Shown here: positions 24,840 to 33,555 of the stretch, one piece after another
Position numbering within the stretch: the first letter of the stretch is position 1
Layout: each line of letters opens with the position of its first letter
From: Bacteroidota bacterium
GTDB taxonomy: Bacteria; Bacteroidota; Ignavibacteria; UBA10030; UBA8401
Assembly: GCA_028873075.1 (NCBI GenBank)
Contig: JAGWND010000009.1
Location: 1 to 33,609, forward strand
DNA length: 33,609 nucleotides
Direction of reading: 5' to 3'
The notes under the pieces: generated by a model
What the model was told of the DNA's origin: nothing
Databases searched by the model: none
Seen by the model: the letters and a program-made list of their open reading frames with translations, nothing else
Position numbers and translations under genes: made by a program

Positions 24840-27800
24840 CTATCCTAATTTCTTCCGCCTCACAAGCACCAGCACATAAAAGAAGATAAGCGCACCGCCG
24901 GAAAGAATGCCGAAGAGGACGATGATGGAGCTTGACCACAAGCTTGTCAAATCAACGCCGTAGGAAACGCCGCTTTCGGCAACGATCAGCGCCTGATGCC
25001 TTCCCGGAGGAAGTAGCACACCGTATCGCCCGAAACCTTTCAACGACGTGAACGCATATTCCTGTCCGTCAATGAACACGGCGTACGGAGAACGGTTGAG
25101 TGTTGCAGCGCAGCGTGTCGCGCTTTCGTACGTGAACTGCACGCTTCGCTGTGAGCTTGAAAGAGCAAGCAATCGTCCGGTGATCGAAAGCAGCCGGGCA
25201 CCGATGGCATGATCGGTGAACGGCGGCGTGGAATTTTGTTCCACTTGAATGGTGTGCGTGCCTGCCGGAATAAGAAATTTTCCGTTGCCGGTAGAAAGTA
25301 TATCGCTGCCGTCAACCGAAATGTTCTCGATATCGGGATTGAGATTTAACGTAACGCCGTTGGGAGATGAGATTTCCCATCCGTCGGCAATCGGAGCGAC
25401 ATCGGTATGCACAGCTAACGCGTACGGAAAGAAACGCAAATCCTGCGGCAGCACGCTCGACTCAGAATATATCGTCACTCCCGATGCAGCGGCAGCGGCG
25501 AAATGCACAAGAGCATAGCTTTCAATCCCTGTTTGAATCGTCGTCGGAAACATTGTAAGGCGATTTTCATTCCGAAACGAAAAGATATTCAAATCGAGCT
25601 TCACCGGTGCTGACGCCCCGAAAAGATCGTGATATTGTTTCCCGATTGCAGTGTACCGCCGCGGCGTTGTTGACCAGCGCGACTGGGGGTCCTCAACCTG
25701 AAGCGTAAAATCATATTTGCTGCGGAGCGCGGCAATACGGCGGATGTCAACACCGTGATAGGCGCGAAGCTCCGGCGATCCGATGTTGTCCATCGCCGTA
25801 ACAACGATCGAAAAACCGGGCTTCGTCCTCTGAATGTCGGATGCCATCTGAAGAAAAACATCGTGCAGATGTGTCACCCAATCGGTACGAAAATTTTCAA
25901 ACTCGTGCAGCGATGAATCGCTTGTCAGCCAGTAATGAAGCGAACCGGGATGAAAAATTTCCACCGGATCAAACCCGTACTTTTTCTGAAACAACAGCCT
26001 CGCCGAAGGATGGAAGGGTGCGAAGAATTGCGGGTCCTGCACGCCCCGCCCCGCTTCAAAATACAGCTCGGCAATGTTGACACCGTCAAAATCATTCTGC
26101 GTCAGCAGCGAGCGGTATTGATCAAGAGCTGCTCTCAGCGCGGCAGAATCGGTGAGCGCAACAGGATACCGCCACGACGCGCCGACAAGGTCTTCCCCTT
26201 TGTAATTTTTTTCCCGAAGCTCCGGGTGCTGGTCCCAAAACATTTTGTTGATCTGCGGCGGCTCGAGCCACAAATACACGAGAATACCGTTCGCATGACA
26301 CAGGCGGATCAGCTTGGCGTAATCGTACGACCACTTCGGATATTGGTGCCAGCCCGCCACATCAATCACCCGCACGCCGCGGTCTGCCCATTGCTGAACG
26401 AGCGGCTCAATGCTCATCGTGCGCCGGTCGCCGGGCTCGAAATACAATTCCAAATCATCGCGGCGTACAAGCGGGTGCAAGCCGAATATTTTCTGCACAT
26501 GCTCAAGCAAGTACGGAAAACGGCTGTAGCCTAAATCGCTCACAGGGTCGAAGCGGGCGCCGAGAAAAATAAACCGCCCGTCGCCGTACTTTCGCGCGAA
26601 GGCGACCGGCGCGTCGGTCTTATCGTCAAGACACAGCACCTCGTCACCGACATCAACATCGAAGCGGAAAATATTTTCGGGCCTGTTCCAGCTGATCAAC
26701 TCCTCCGGGTATTCCTTGTCGCGGACACGTTCGACTTCCAAAAATGAACTTGAAAACTTCACACCGACCTCCGCCGCAAGATCATTCTTTCCGTCGGTGA
26801 TCAACGCTCCTCCTTTTCTTACAAAATCCGTGATGGTTTGAAAATCCGAATCTCTCAGAAACTCGACGGCAGCGTACGGAACAATGAGAAGATTGTACGG
26901 AGAGAGATCAAGCGGCTGCCCCGCCGTCAGCGTGTCGAGAGGAATGTGAACCGTCATGAATGCGTTGAGGAAGCTCTGCTGGTCATTCCTGACGCCCCCT
27001 CTTTCTTTCGGCGTGAAGAGCAGCAAGCCGTGGGCGGTTTCAAATTTTTCCTGCGGGAGAAAAACCTTCTCGCTCAGTTTCTGCGCGGCGAATTTCACGT
27101 TTTGCCAGAACGTAAGCTCCTTCTCTTTGTACTCGGTCGGCTCGGCAACATACATCCAGCCCGGATCGAGCATCGGCGTCCGCTCGATCGTTCCTTTCAT
27201 GCGCTGAGATGAAACGTCGCGGCGCTCCATCTTCCCTTCGGGATCAATGTACAGTTCCTTCAGGAATTGATCTTCCATCGAAATGCTGAACGTCCCTTCA
27301 CCGGAAGCGATGATACGGTCCTTCAAATGGACTTCATTGTCCTGATCTTTCAGGTCAATGAACGTGTAGCCTTCCGCTTTGATGCCTTCGACGAGCCGCT
27401 GCAAAAGATCGAGCGGCAGGAACGGATGAAAGAACGCCGCGGCAAAACCGTCGCGCACAGCAAGATTCGCTTTCGCAAACTGGAGAAGCTGGTCCACCGA
27501 GGCTTCCATTTTCACTTCGTCGCTGTCGAGCGGAACATAGCCCAAATTTTCAGGATAAATTTTTTGTCCGTAGAGATCGTGATAAATGATGTACGGGAAG
27601 TATTGGGAATAATCGAGATCGTCAATGGCAAGCCGCTGTTCCATCGCCGAAGAAAAAATTCCGGCGATGGCGGAGTAATCAATTTGCGAGGCGCCGTAAT
27701 GCGGCGTTTCCCAGATCAGCGGGAAAATATTATTCTTCAGACATTCCTCGATACCGACACGGAGTTTTTTCTCCACGAGTTGCTTCGAATCGTTCTTGAT

Positions 27801-28802
27801 CGGCTTGTTGAGATTTTCATCCCAGAACTCGTAGTCGTTCGTCGAAACGCCGTGGTACTGATGCGTTACACCGTGCATGACGATCGTTCCGCCGTGCTCG
27901 ACCATGTAATGAAGCGCGTCAACAAAATCCGGCTTCTCCGACATGCTGATACGAATGCCGGCGCCGGGATCAACATAGAACGGAACAAGAGCGACAAGAA
28001 ACGGAACGCCTTCCGAAGAAAGCAGGTCGGCAACGTTGCGCAGCTGCGACGGATCGGAAAACGGGTTGACATCTTCGATGCGGATGAGCGCGGAATGACT
28101 TTCGGGGTGGTCTTCCCCCAAAATGTCGTGGAGCATGTCGGCGAACAAAAGATAGCGGTCGTTTTCCGTTGCATACCCGAAGGGCGAATCGCCGAAATAA
28201 TAAAAGCTTCCGCCTCCCTGCCCGGCAGGCAGGCTCCGGACAGCGTACGGCGATTGCTTCGTGCCGTTCGCCGCCGTTGCAACGGCGAGCACCTGACAGC
28301 GGCTTGCATCCGTGACTTTGATGATATTGAGATTCGGCTCCGTCTTCGTAAAGTCGTAGCCGTTGCCGTGAACTGCGTCGAAATTCGAGACCGTATCGAA
28401 CGACACGAAACGGAACCCGTACCGCTTCGGCAAATCGTACGAACGGCCATAGGCATCAATGCCGGTGTTGAGCCACACGATCGTTTTCTTCGTCTTGAAC
28501 ATATCGGCGAGAAGCGATTGAGGGACGACGGGTGTTTTCGTGAAGCCTATGTAAAAAGTGAAATTGAAATTTTCAAGCTGCGACGATTTGTATTCCGCCG
28601 ATGCTTCAATCGTTACATTCGTGTTGAAATGTCCGAGAAGCTCCCCCAACTGCCGCGCATCGCCGCGTGCGTAATTCGACGGAACATTCGCTCCTTCATA
28701 CACGACGAGAATTTTTTTCAGGGGGAAATTTCCCGGCGGCTGATCTCCGAAAAGATGTTGAACGTTGAAAAAAATAAAAAGAAGAAAAAGAAGCTGCTTC
28801 AT
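24840..28802 (-). CDS. Large membrane-anchored DUF2334 deacetylase/glycosidase-like protein
   Basis: This 1320-aa protein starts with a signal peptide (MKQLLFLLFIFFNVQHLFG). The DUF2334 part (NodB-like deacetylase fold) includes LIRIEDVNPF at 239-248 with D244, HGVTH at 310-314 and WETPHYGAS near 364-372. A Rossmann/GATase-like segment follows (LLIVPYAAVEFL, then VRKGGALITDG near 700). Then comes a TIM-barrel-like region (GILVYLWLEPP, NDFDGVNIAELYFE, around 860-960) resembling glycosidases, beta-strand-rich domains, and a C-terminal helix plus RRKK (about 1285-1320). Deacetylase plus glycosidase-like domains beside a GT2 recall PgaB and PelA. The substrate is unknown. ATG 28802 is chosen for its signal peptide; the frame opens 10 codons earlier. 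Confidence 0.85.
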   Translation of the reverse strand: MKQLLFLLFIFFNVQHLFGDQPPGNFPLKKILVVYEGANVPSNYARGDARQLGELLGHFNTNVTIEASAEYKSSQLENFNFTFYIGFTKTPVVPQSLLADMFKTKKTIVWLNTGIDAYGRSYDLPKRYGFRFVSFDTVSNFDAVHGNGYDFTKTEPNLNIIKVTDASRCQVLAVATAANGTKQSPYAVRSLPAGQGGGSFYYFGDSPFGYATENDRYLLFADMLHDILGEDHPESHSALIRIEDVNPFSDPSQLRNVADLLSSEGVPFLVALVPFYVDPGAGIRISMSEKPDFVDALHYMVEHGGTIVMHGVTHQYHGVSTNDYEFWDENLNKPIKNDSKQLVEKKLRVGIEECLKNNIFPLIWETPHYGASQIDYSAIAGIFSSAMEQRLAIDDLDYSQYFPYIIYHDLYGQKIYPENLGYVPLDSDEVKMEASVDQLLQFAKANLAVRDGFAAAFFHPFLPLDLLQRLVEGIKAEGYTFIDLKDQDNEVHLKDRIIASGEGTFSISMEDQFLKELYIDPEGKMERRDVSSQRMKGTIERTPMLDPGWMYVAEPTEYKEKELTFWQNVKFAAQKLSEKVFLPQEKFETAHGLLLFTPKERGGVRNDQQSFLNAFMTVHIPLDTLTAGQPLDLSPYNLLIVPYAAVEFLRDSDFQTITDFVRKGGALITDGKNDLAAEVGVKFSSSFLEVERVRDKEYPEELISWNRPENIFRFDVDVGDEVLCLDDKTDAPVAFARKYGDGRFIFLGARFDPVSDLGYSRFPYLLEHVQKIFGLHPLVRRDDLELYFEPGDRRTMSIEPLVQQWADRGVRVIDVAGWHQYPKWSYDYAKLIRLCHANGILVYLWLEPPQINKMFWDQHPELREKNYKGEDLVGASWRYPVALTDSAALRAALDQYRSLLTQNDFDGVNIAELYFEAGRGVQDPQFFAPFHPSARLLFQKKYGFDPVEIFHPGSLHYWLTSDSSLHEFENFRTDWVTHLHDVFLQMASDIQRTKPGFSIVVTAMDNIGSPELRAYHGVDIRRIAALRSKYDFTLQVEDPQSRWSTTPRRYTAIGKQYHDLFGASAPVKLDLNIFSFRNENRLTMFPTTIQTGIESYALVHFAAAAASGVTIYSESSVLPQDLRFFPYALAVHTDVAPIADGWEISSPNGVTLNLNPDIENISVDGSDILSTGNGKFLIPAGTHTIQVEQNSTPPFTDHAIGARLLSITGRLLALSSSQRSVQFTYESATRCAATLNRSPYAVFIDGQEYAFTSLKGFGRYGVLLPPGRHQALIVAESGVSYGVDLTSLWSSSIIVLFGILSGGALIFFYVLVLVRRKKLG

Positions 28803-29073
28803 TTGTGTCTCTATGACTTCGTTGCTGAACAAATATTACTTTTCAAAGTACCAAAACTTTGTCGGCGAAGCAAGAAAGAGCCGGTGAATAATCTCATTAT
28901 ATCTACCTAAATAGATTGAACCACCGCTTCAATACTTCGTTGTAATTTGAAAAATGGTGTACATGACCGATTGATGCCGACTACTGAGCGGGCTATATTG
29001 CTTATGGATTTCGGAGAGGAGGAGATTTATTCCCGATGGGGGGAATTTTTATTCAGCAGGTAAAAAGAAAAAA

Positions 29074-29310
29074 ATGATAACCGTACTCATAGGAATAGCG
29101 ATTTACCTTCTCATGCTGTTCTTCAGTGTCAGGTTCTTTCAGACGGTGCACGGATGGGATGAAGAAATGGCATCGTTGTTCGCCGCAAAAGAAAAATCTG
29201 CCCGCGTGAAAGCCCCGCTGCTGCACGAAAGAAGAACGCACCGGAAACGAAAAAATGCGTTCCACCGCGTGTCAAACTCGCGCAGACATACCATAGCCAC
29301 GGCGAACTAA
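29074..29310 (+). CDS. Small hypothetical single-pass membrane protein
   Basis: The 78-aa frame starts with a clear hydrophobic helix (TVLIGIAIYLLMLFFSVRFF) followed by a soluble, very basic tail (HERRTHRKRKNAFHRVSNSRR). The start is preceded by AAAAAGAAAAAA with no classical ribosome site; GGAGGAG lies about 50 bases upstream. No family is recognised. It is flanked by genes on the opposite strand. It may be a real small protein or a chance frame. Confidence 0.45.
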   Translation: MITVLIGIAIYLLMLFFSVRFFQTVHGWDEEMASLFAAKEKSARVKAPLLHERRTHRKRKNAFHRVSNSRRHTIATAN

Positions 29311-29347
29311 TAGTGCGGTCAACGTAAAGCGAGTGTTTAGCCCGCAG

Positions 29348-29800
29348 CTATTCAATCGCTTTTTCGAAACACACACTGTTCTCTACCGCAGCATAGTGCC
29401 CGTAATTTGGAATACGCGTGTACCCTCTTTTTTCATACAGCCGGACCGCTTCCGGCTGCCTTTTCCCGGTCTCTAAAATGCATTTCTTGTAAGACAGCTC
29501 GCCTGCCCATTTTTCCAATTCCGCCAAAATTTTTGTGGCAATTCCTTGCCCCCGGTATTCCGGCAGCGTGTACATTCGCTTAACTTCAATAACGCTGGCA
29601 GTATATTCCTTTATCGCGCCGCAGCCGACCGGCTTACCATCATCGTACGCCACAACTACGTGTTTGATCTTATCAATCTTATTGAACTGGGCATAAAACG
29701 AATGCTGCGCTCCGTCTCTTTCGGTTAAATCCGAATCGAGAAGTTTTACCAACGCGACAAAATCTTGATTATCCGAATTTGTTCTCACTATTCTAATCAT
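29348..29800 (-). CDS. GNAT family N-acetyltransferase
   Basis: This 150-aa protein is a single GNAT domain. The acetyl-CoA loop is EYRGQGIATKILAELE (near 88-103), preceded by VIEVKRMYTLPE, and the last part RQPEAVRLYEKRGYTRI is the common motif B of the family. Substrates of this subgroup vary (amines, peptides, antibiotics) and cannot be told by eye. It follows the DUF5946-like gene in the same direction with a 22-base gap, so the two are probably transcribed together. Confidence 0.92.
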   Translation of the reverse strand: MIRIVRTNSDNQDFVALVKLLDSDLTERDGAQHSFYAQFNKIDKIKHVVVAYDDGKPVGCGAIKEYTASVIEVKRMYTLPEYRGQGIATKILAELEKWAGELSYKKCILETGKRQPEAVRLYEKRGYTRIPNYGHYAAVENSVCFEKAIE

Positions 29801-29822
29801 TTACAATTGCTCTCATTGAAAA

Positions 29823-30257
29823 CTATTCAATCTCTAACACCTCTGTAACTAACGACACTATTACCGCACGGCTTTCTTTCCATGCTTCCCAAACCGATTC
29901 GCACCATGTTCGGATTATCACATCTCTTTGTTTGCCCGCGGGAACATTCATCACTTCCGCGACAGTTATCTTTCCCCTCAACTTTGGCGGCGTAATCTTG
30001 GGCCACGCCATACGCTCGCCCGCCGTCTTCGTATGTGCCTGCTGAACTTGTTTACCTGTAAAATTCTTTTCAACATACAGATAAAGGCCGGCAAGCGCAA
30101 AAACTACGCCGATCGGCTTTGAATTTTCATCCGCCGTTTGAGCAGTGAACGCATCAACAATATGCTGATGGGTGAAAGAAGGATCGGGATGAGAGAGCGT
30201 GTAATACGAAAGCTCATTATACAATTCTCTCTCAGAATTTGTGTTTCCTTTGCTCAT
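29823..30257 (-). CDS. DUF5946-like hypothetical protein
   Basis: The 144-aa protein has ELYNELSYYTLSHPDPSFTHQHIVDAFTAQ near the N-terminus, then IGVVFALAGLYLYVEK, and VIIRTWCESVWEAWKESRA near the end. This arrangement (HPDPSFIHQ-x-VDA-Q, then a central L-Y-x-E-K helix, then W-x-x-W near the C-terminus) matches a conserved uncharacterised family that I recall as DUF5946. It is most likely a cytoplasmic protein of unknown function. ATG 30257 is chosen over a GTG two codons earlier. It starts only nine bases after the outer-membrane protein gene ends, which suggests one transcript. Confidence 0.8.
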   Translation of the reverse strand: MSKGNTNSERELYNELSYYTLSHPDPSFTHQHIVDAFTAQTADENSKPIGVVFALAGLYLYVEKNFTGKQVQQAHTKTAGERMAWPKITPPKLRGKITVAEVMNVPAGKQRDVIIRTWCESVWEAWKESRAVIVSLVTEVLEIE

Positions 30258-30265
30258 CAGCACGA

Positions 30266-31018
30266 TTACAGATATACATTCAAGCCGAAACTAACAAGCG
30301 GGCTGCTAAAATACCATCCCTTACTTGTCCCTGTGTTGTCAAGATGATACGGCACATAATTGGGAAGGTCCGGGATCGAACGATCCTGATTTGATACCGT
30401 TGAACGCCATTGATATTGGATGGTTTCGTTATACATTGCATGTAAAGAAAGCCAGTGCGATGCAAACCATTCTACGCCCACAATTCCTGCCGCACCTCCT
30501 CCCCACTGAATTGTTTTTGAAACATATTTTACCCGCTCCCAATAACTTCTGGAATTAGTTGAATAAAGGTAAGCATTATCAGTAGTATTATTGTAATAAT
30601 TATACGCAATAGCTGGTCCGAGTCCGCAATAGAAATGAACCGGTCCGCTTGGATTCAGATACCACAAATATTGAACGACAACGGCAACATTTGCTGTGCC
30701 ATATGAATTGCTTGTCGAAGCGGTACCGGCACCGGTATCAGCCGCCGTTCCGGAAAGAGAATTCGTTCCATCGTTCGTATTGCCGTAGAACATAATTCCT
30801 CCCCGAATTGCATTCTTTTCAGAAAGCTGATACTTAGCGGCAAATGAAGAGCCTTGAAAAGTTGTGAATGTAAAATTGCTCGCTATTCCGAACTGCAATG
30901 CCCATGAACCTTCTCTCAAGGCAGTACTGTCAAGAGACTGGCCGAAAACTTGAGACGAGGTATAGAGCAAAGCAAGCGTTAAGAGTGAGGAAAATATTTT
31001 GAGATTTAACTTGAGCAT
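30266..31018 (-). CDS. Outer-membrane beta-barrel protein
   Basis: The 250-aa protein has a signal peptide (MLKLNLKIFSSLLTLALLY, cleaved near VFGQ) and then alternating, aromatic-rich beta strands with glycine turns (GSWALQFGIASNFTFTTF, FYCGLGPAIAYNYYN) and a terminal strand VSFGLNVYL ending in a hydrophobic residue. This is the pattern of small outer-membrane barrels in Bacteroidota-like bacteria. The start has AGGAG eight bases upstream, one of the best ribosome sites in the window. No ligand can be named. It lies at the head of a likely three-gene transcript with the DUF5946-like and GNAT genes. Confidence 0.85.
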   Translation of the reverse strand: MLKLNLKIFSSLLTLALLYTSSQVFGQSLDSTALREGSWALQFGIASNFTFTTFQGSSFAAKYQLSEKNAIRGGIMFYGNTNDGTNSLSGTAADTGAGTASTSNSYGTANVAVVVQYLWYLNPSGPVHFYCGLGPAIAYNYYNNTTDNAYLYSTNSRSYWERVKYVSKTIQWGGGAAGIVGVEWFASHWLSLHAMYNETIQYQWRSTVSNQDRSIPDLPNYVPYHLDNTGTSKGWYFSSPLVSFGLNVYL

Positions 31019-31140
31019 TTTTTAATCTCCTGGTAAAAGTTGAGGATTGATTCTTAATGGAATTGATCAAATTTTCCCGGCATCATTCTATCGAATGACG
31101 GCTGGTTAAGGGTGAACTGAGCCTTTTTATCATCAGTCGT

Positions 31141-31177
31141 ATAGTCGTAGGACACCTTTGAGGTGTCCAACGACTAT
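31141..31177. terminator. Long inverted repeat (17-base arms)
   Basis: ATAGTCGTAGGACACCT (31141-31157) and AGGTGTCCAACGACTAT (31161-31177) pair with one mismatch around the loop TTG. It lies just downstream of the decayed T9SS gene and about 120 bases upstream of the outer-membrane protein start. A T-run is not clear on either side, so it may be a terminator or a dispersed palindrome. Confidence 0.55.
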
Positions 31178-31185
31178 ATCTGTTC

Positions 31186-31680
31186 TTACCTCAGCAGCAG
31201 CATCTTCCTTACATCCACAAAGCTTCTCGCCGAACCGCTGAGCGGCGTTGCAGTAATGCGGTAGAAATAAATTCCCGATGAGACAACTGCATTCCACTCC
31301 ACTTCATGATATCCGGCATCTTGTCTTGAATAGAATTAGCAACTTGCTTTAATGCCCGCGTTCTATTTTGTTCTTCCAAGCAATGCGCCTGTGTTCGCAT
31401 CAAGTATAAGACCCAGCGGTATCGGTCCGCCTTGATACATAATCAGCGAGATTGCAGCGGGATTGGGGACCATGTCCTGACTTAACGTCTCAGAGGTTGT
31501 CTCGTTCCATACACTGGAACAGTCCCGCCTGCTGCGGGATAAGACCCGAAAAGCCTGTCCCGCAATGTTTCTATGCCGGAAGGTGTGGTCGGTTCATTGA
31601 CCTCAAAAGATATTCTGGCAATCGAATGTCTGTTGATGCTGCGCGGTGCATGTGCCGCTGAATGCGTTACGTTTTTTCAT
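31186..31680 (-). pseudogene. Decayed gene for a type IX secretion cargo protein
   Basis: Read on the minus strand, the last ~45 codons before TAA 31186-31188 encode a type A T9SS sorting domain: AGYHEVEWNAVVSSGIYFYR, then TATPLSGSARSFVDVRKMLLLR. Further upstream, in another frame, IPLGLILDANTGALLGRT resembles a putative Ig (He_PIG) repeat. Before that, in a third frame, comes ARISFEVNEPTTPSG. Stops and frame changes separate the pieces, so no intact protein is possible. This is the clearest evidence that the organism has, or had, a Por/T9 secretion system. Confidence 0.8.
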
Positions 31681-31769
31681 GCTCTCTTCCGTTCCGGGAA
31701 ACCTCTCCGGTGCGGTACAGGATACTATTTTTTTCTTTGCTGACTCTTGACTTTTTACTTAGTAAAGAG

Positions 31770-31784
31770 GTTAGGCAACCCGTT
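31770..31784. repeat. Left arm of a perfect 15-base inverted repeat around the cassette gene
   Basis: GTTAGGCAACCCGTT here is the exact reverse complement of AACGGGTTGCCTAAC at 32673-32687. It contains GTTAGGC, the R' core (GTTRRRY) of integron attC sites; read on the minus strand this is GCCTAAC just after the stop codon of the 293-aa gene. Beyond it (31750-31769) there is no attC-like arm, only the small palindrome TTTACTTAGTAAA, so the recombination site appears truncated here. Confidence 0.75.
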
Positions 31785-31785
31785 A

Positions 31786-32667
31786 TCAGCGAATTTCGGT
31801 TGACCCGTCCCCTGAGAAAATCGGCGTTCCAAAAACTGAAATTGAGATCTGATTTTTGGGATTCTTATCGTTTTTGATGCCAGAAAATTGTGTTTTGAGA
31901 ATAGGGCTAAGGACCTTTGCAAGACTCTCCGCCATATCTAGGTCATTGTTGTTGAGCTCCATTTGAATCGGCGGTGGTGTGCCTGAGAAGAAAGAGGTGC
32001 CGGAGGTGACGCCTTGGACTGGAAGGCCAGCAGATTTCATCAAATCCATCAGTTGTTGAGTGAATAATTGCCGTGCGCGACTTCCATTCTCACAATACAA
32101 AGAGACTTCCTTTAGCCTGTTGGCAAACTGAGATTTCAGAGCCCTGAGCGAATTAAGCACCTGATTTCTGATTTGTGATGATATAGGACGAAAGACGTCT
32201 TGTGTCGAAATAGCCGCAGTGGATTGTTCTAATCGGGAAGTTCGCATTTGCAGCGAAGCCATCCCTTTGGCGAGCTTGGATAGTGCCAATTCAGGTGGAT
32301 CCTTCGGAAACTTGCTTGACGCAAGCTTCTGGAATGGGGATAGGGAGTTCTTGAGATCTATGAGTTCTGAACTGACCTTGTTGAACGATGAAATCGCCTC
32401 TAATTCTCGTCTTGTCGATTGTGCCGCTTGGACAGATAGTGAATCCTTTATTTCACTTAAGTTCGCAACCACTCTGTCGGACTTTTGATCATCAACGACT
32501 ACAAGAATTACTGAGACTATTGCGCCAAGAGTGTATATGGCTAGAAGGCTATTACGAAGTCTTGCAAAGGCCTTGGTTCGTTTATCCCTCCACTTGTAAT
32601 CGAGGGCATGCTCACCCAATGCGGCAAACAATGTGAGCACGATGGAAATTATTTTGGCAGTAAGCAT
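31786..32667 (-). CDS. Hypothetical membrane and coiled-coil protein (cassette gene)
   Basis: The 293-aa protein has two N-terminal membrane helices (residues 2-20 and about 42-62) separated by a basic cytoplasmic loop (DYKWRDKRTKAF). A long Ser/Leu-rich helical region follows with coiled-coil character (about 65-160), and then a soluble C-terminal domain ending VFGTPIFSGDGSTEIR. No family is recognised. ATG 32667 lies only 14 bases from GTTAGGC and has no ribosome site, and the TGA stop lies directly beside GCCTAAC. Both facts match the tight packing of a gene inside an integron cassette. The start is well fixed by these borders. Confidence 0.8.
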   Translation of the reverse strand: MLTAKIISIVLTLFAALGEHALDYKWRDKRTKAFARLRNSLLAIYTLGAIVSVILVVVDDQKSDRVVANLSEIKDSLSVQAAQSTRRELEAISSFNKVSSELIDLKNSLSPFQKLASSKFPKDPPELALSKLAKGMASLQMRTSRLEQSTAAISTQDVFRPISSQIRNQVLNSLRALKSQFANRLKEVSLYCENGSRARQLFTQQLMDLMKSAGLPVQGVTSGTSFFSGTPPPIQMELNNNDLDMAESLAKVLSPILKTQFSGIKNDKNPKNQISISVFGTPIFSGDGSTEIR

Positions 32668-32680
32668 TTGAGAACGGGTT

Positions 32681-32869
32681 GCCTAACGGCGTGGCTGCTA
32701 AGCCGCAGCCCAACACAAAAATGCTGATTTTGTTAAATAATTTTTATGATTTTAAAAAATTACATAGTGCAACTACTTTGAACAAGATACTTGAAACGGA
32801 ACGACCAACATTAATATTTCTAAAATGCCGAATGCGAAAGAAGCTGTCGGCTTGAGCAGCTTGTTATAG
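32681..32869 (-). mobile_element. attC-like integron recombination site
   Basis: On the minus strand the site begins CTATAACAAGCTGCTCAAGC, then CGACAG, and ends GGGCTGCGGCTTAGCAGCC followed by ACGCCGTTAGGC. The two ends pair: GCTGCT-C-AAGCCG-A-CAG against CTG-CGGCTT-AGCAGC, leaving single unpaired bases, as in attC bottom-strand hairpins. GTTAGGC (32687-32681) fits the cleavage core G^TTRRRY, and TATAAC at the other end is the partner core. The ~130 bases between the arms are AT-rich. The total length, about 189 bases, is long for attC. It sits between the methyltransferase stop and the next gene's start, as expected for a cassette array. Confidence 0.8.
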
Positions 32870-32913
32870 GGCAAAATTATTTTTGTCTTGTAATGTTTGT
32901 TGGTTATAGTTGT

Positions 32914-33555
32914 TCATATCTTTTCAGCTAATATATATGTCCGCTTACTTTGATATTCCACATCACTATTATATGGATGACGCTCAATGGCATCTATTAT
33001 TTGAAAACCAGTTTCTTGCAGTAATTCTATTATCTTTTCTGTTTGGAAGAAGTACAAATCTATATCAACATCTATATCATTGGCTTTATCGAAATGCACT
33101 ATCTTGTCGCCAGCGTGAAAGGAAAATAAGAATTGTCCTTCTTTTTTTAGCACTCTGTTTACTTCACTAAAAGCCATCTTGATTTGATCATAAGTAAAAT
33201 GCACAATAGCGTAGAATGCAACCACGCTCCTAAAATAGTCTGACTTGTATGCAATGTTCAGAAGATCTCCCGTTTCAAATTTAATTTTTGGAAATAGCCT
33301 CTTTGCAACATCAATCATTCTGGCAGAGATGTCAATGCCAATAATATTTTTTAAACCGTGATCATAAAGAAATTTTGTTGTATGTCCGGGTCCGCAGCCA
33401 AAGTCTGCACACAATCCTTTTTCTTTATTCATTAATGCAAACTCTTTCAATAATAAACGATCTAAATGTTTTTTAGAAAGTTCATCACTGCGATGAGCTG
33501 CATAATCATCAGCTACATCGTCGTAACATTTTATTATTGTTTCTATTGACTGCAT
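32914..33555 (-). CDS. Class I SAM-dependent methyltransferase (cassette gene)
   Basis: The 213-aa protein has the SAM-binding motif I LCADFGCGPGHTT near residues 47-59, motif II IIGIDIS with the acidic residue near 75, and post-motif features (FETGDLLNI, FRSVVAFYAIVHF, EVNRVLKKEGQFLFSFH). It is a Methyltransf_11-type enzyme with an unknown substrate. The gene is clearly more AT-rich than the core genes, and it ends about 45 bases before the attC-like site, so it is probably a captured cassette gene. ATG 33555 has AAAGGGAAA upstream. The window ends with GGTTAG on the minus strand, which may be the border of the preceding site. Confidence 0.9.
   Translation of the reverse strand: MQSIETIIKCYDDVADDYAAHRSDELSKKHLDRLLLKEFALMNKEKGLCADFGCGPGHTTKFLYDHGLKNIIGIDISARMIDVAKRLFPKIKFETGDLLNIAYKSDYFRSVVAFYAIVHFTYDQIKMAFSEVNRVLKKEGQFLFSFHAGDKIVHFDKANDIDVDIDLYFFQTEKIIELLQETGFQIIDAIERHPYNSDVEYQSKRTYILAEKI

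Noticed and set aside
27267-28910. 547-codon open frame on the plus strand
   Set aside because: It is the antisense shadow of the 1320-aa minus-strand gene. It is rich in Arg and lacks any family motif, while the minus frame has clear domains and a signal peptide.
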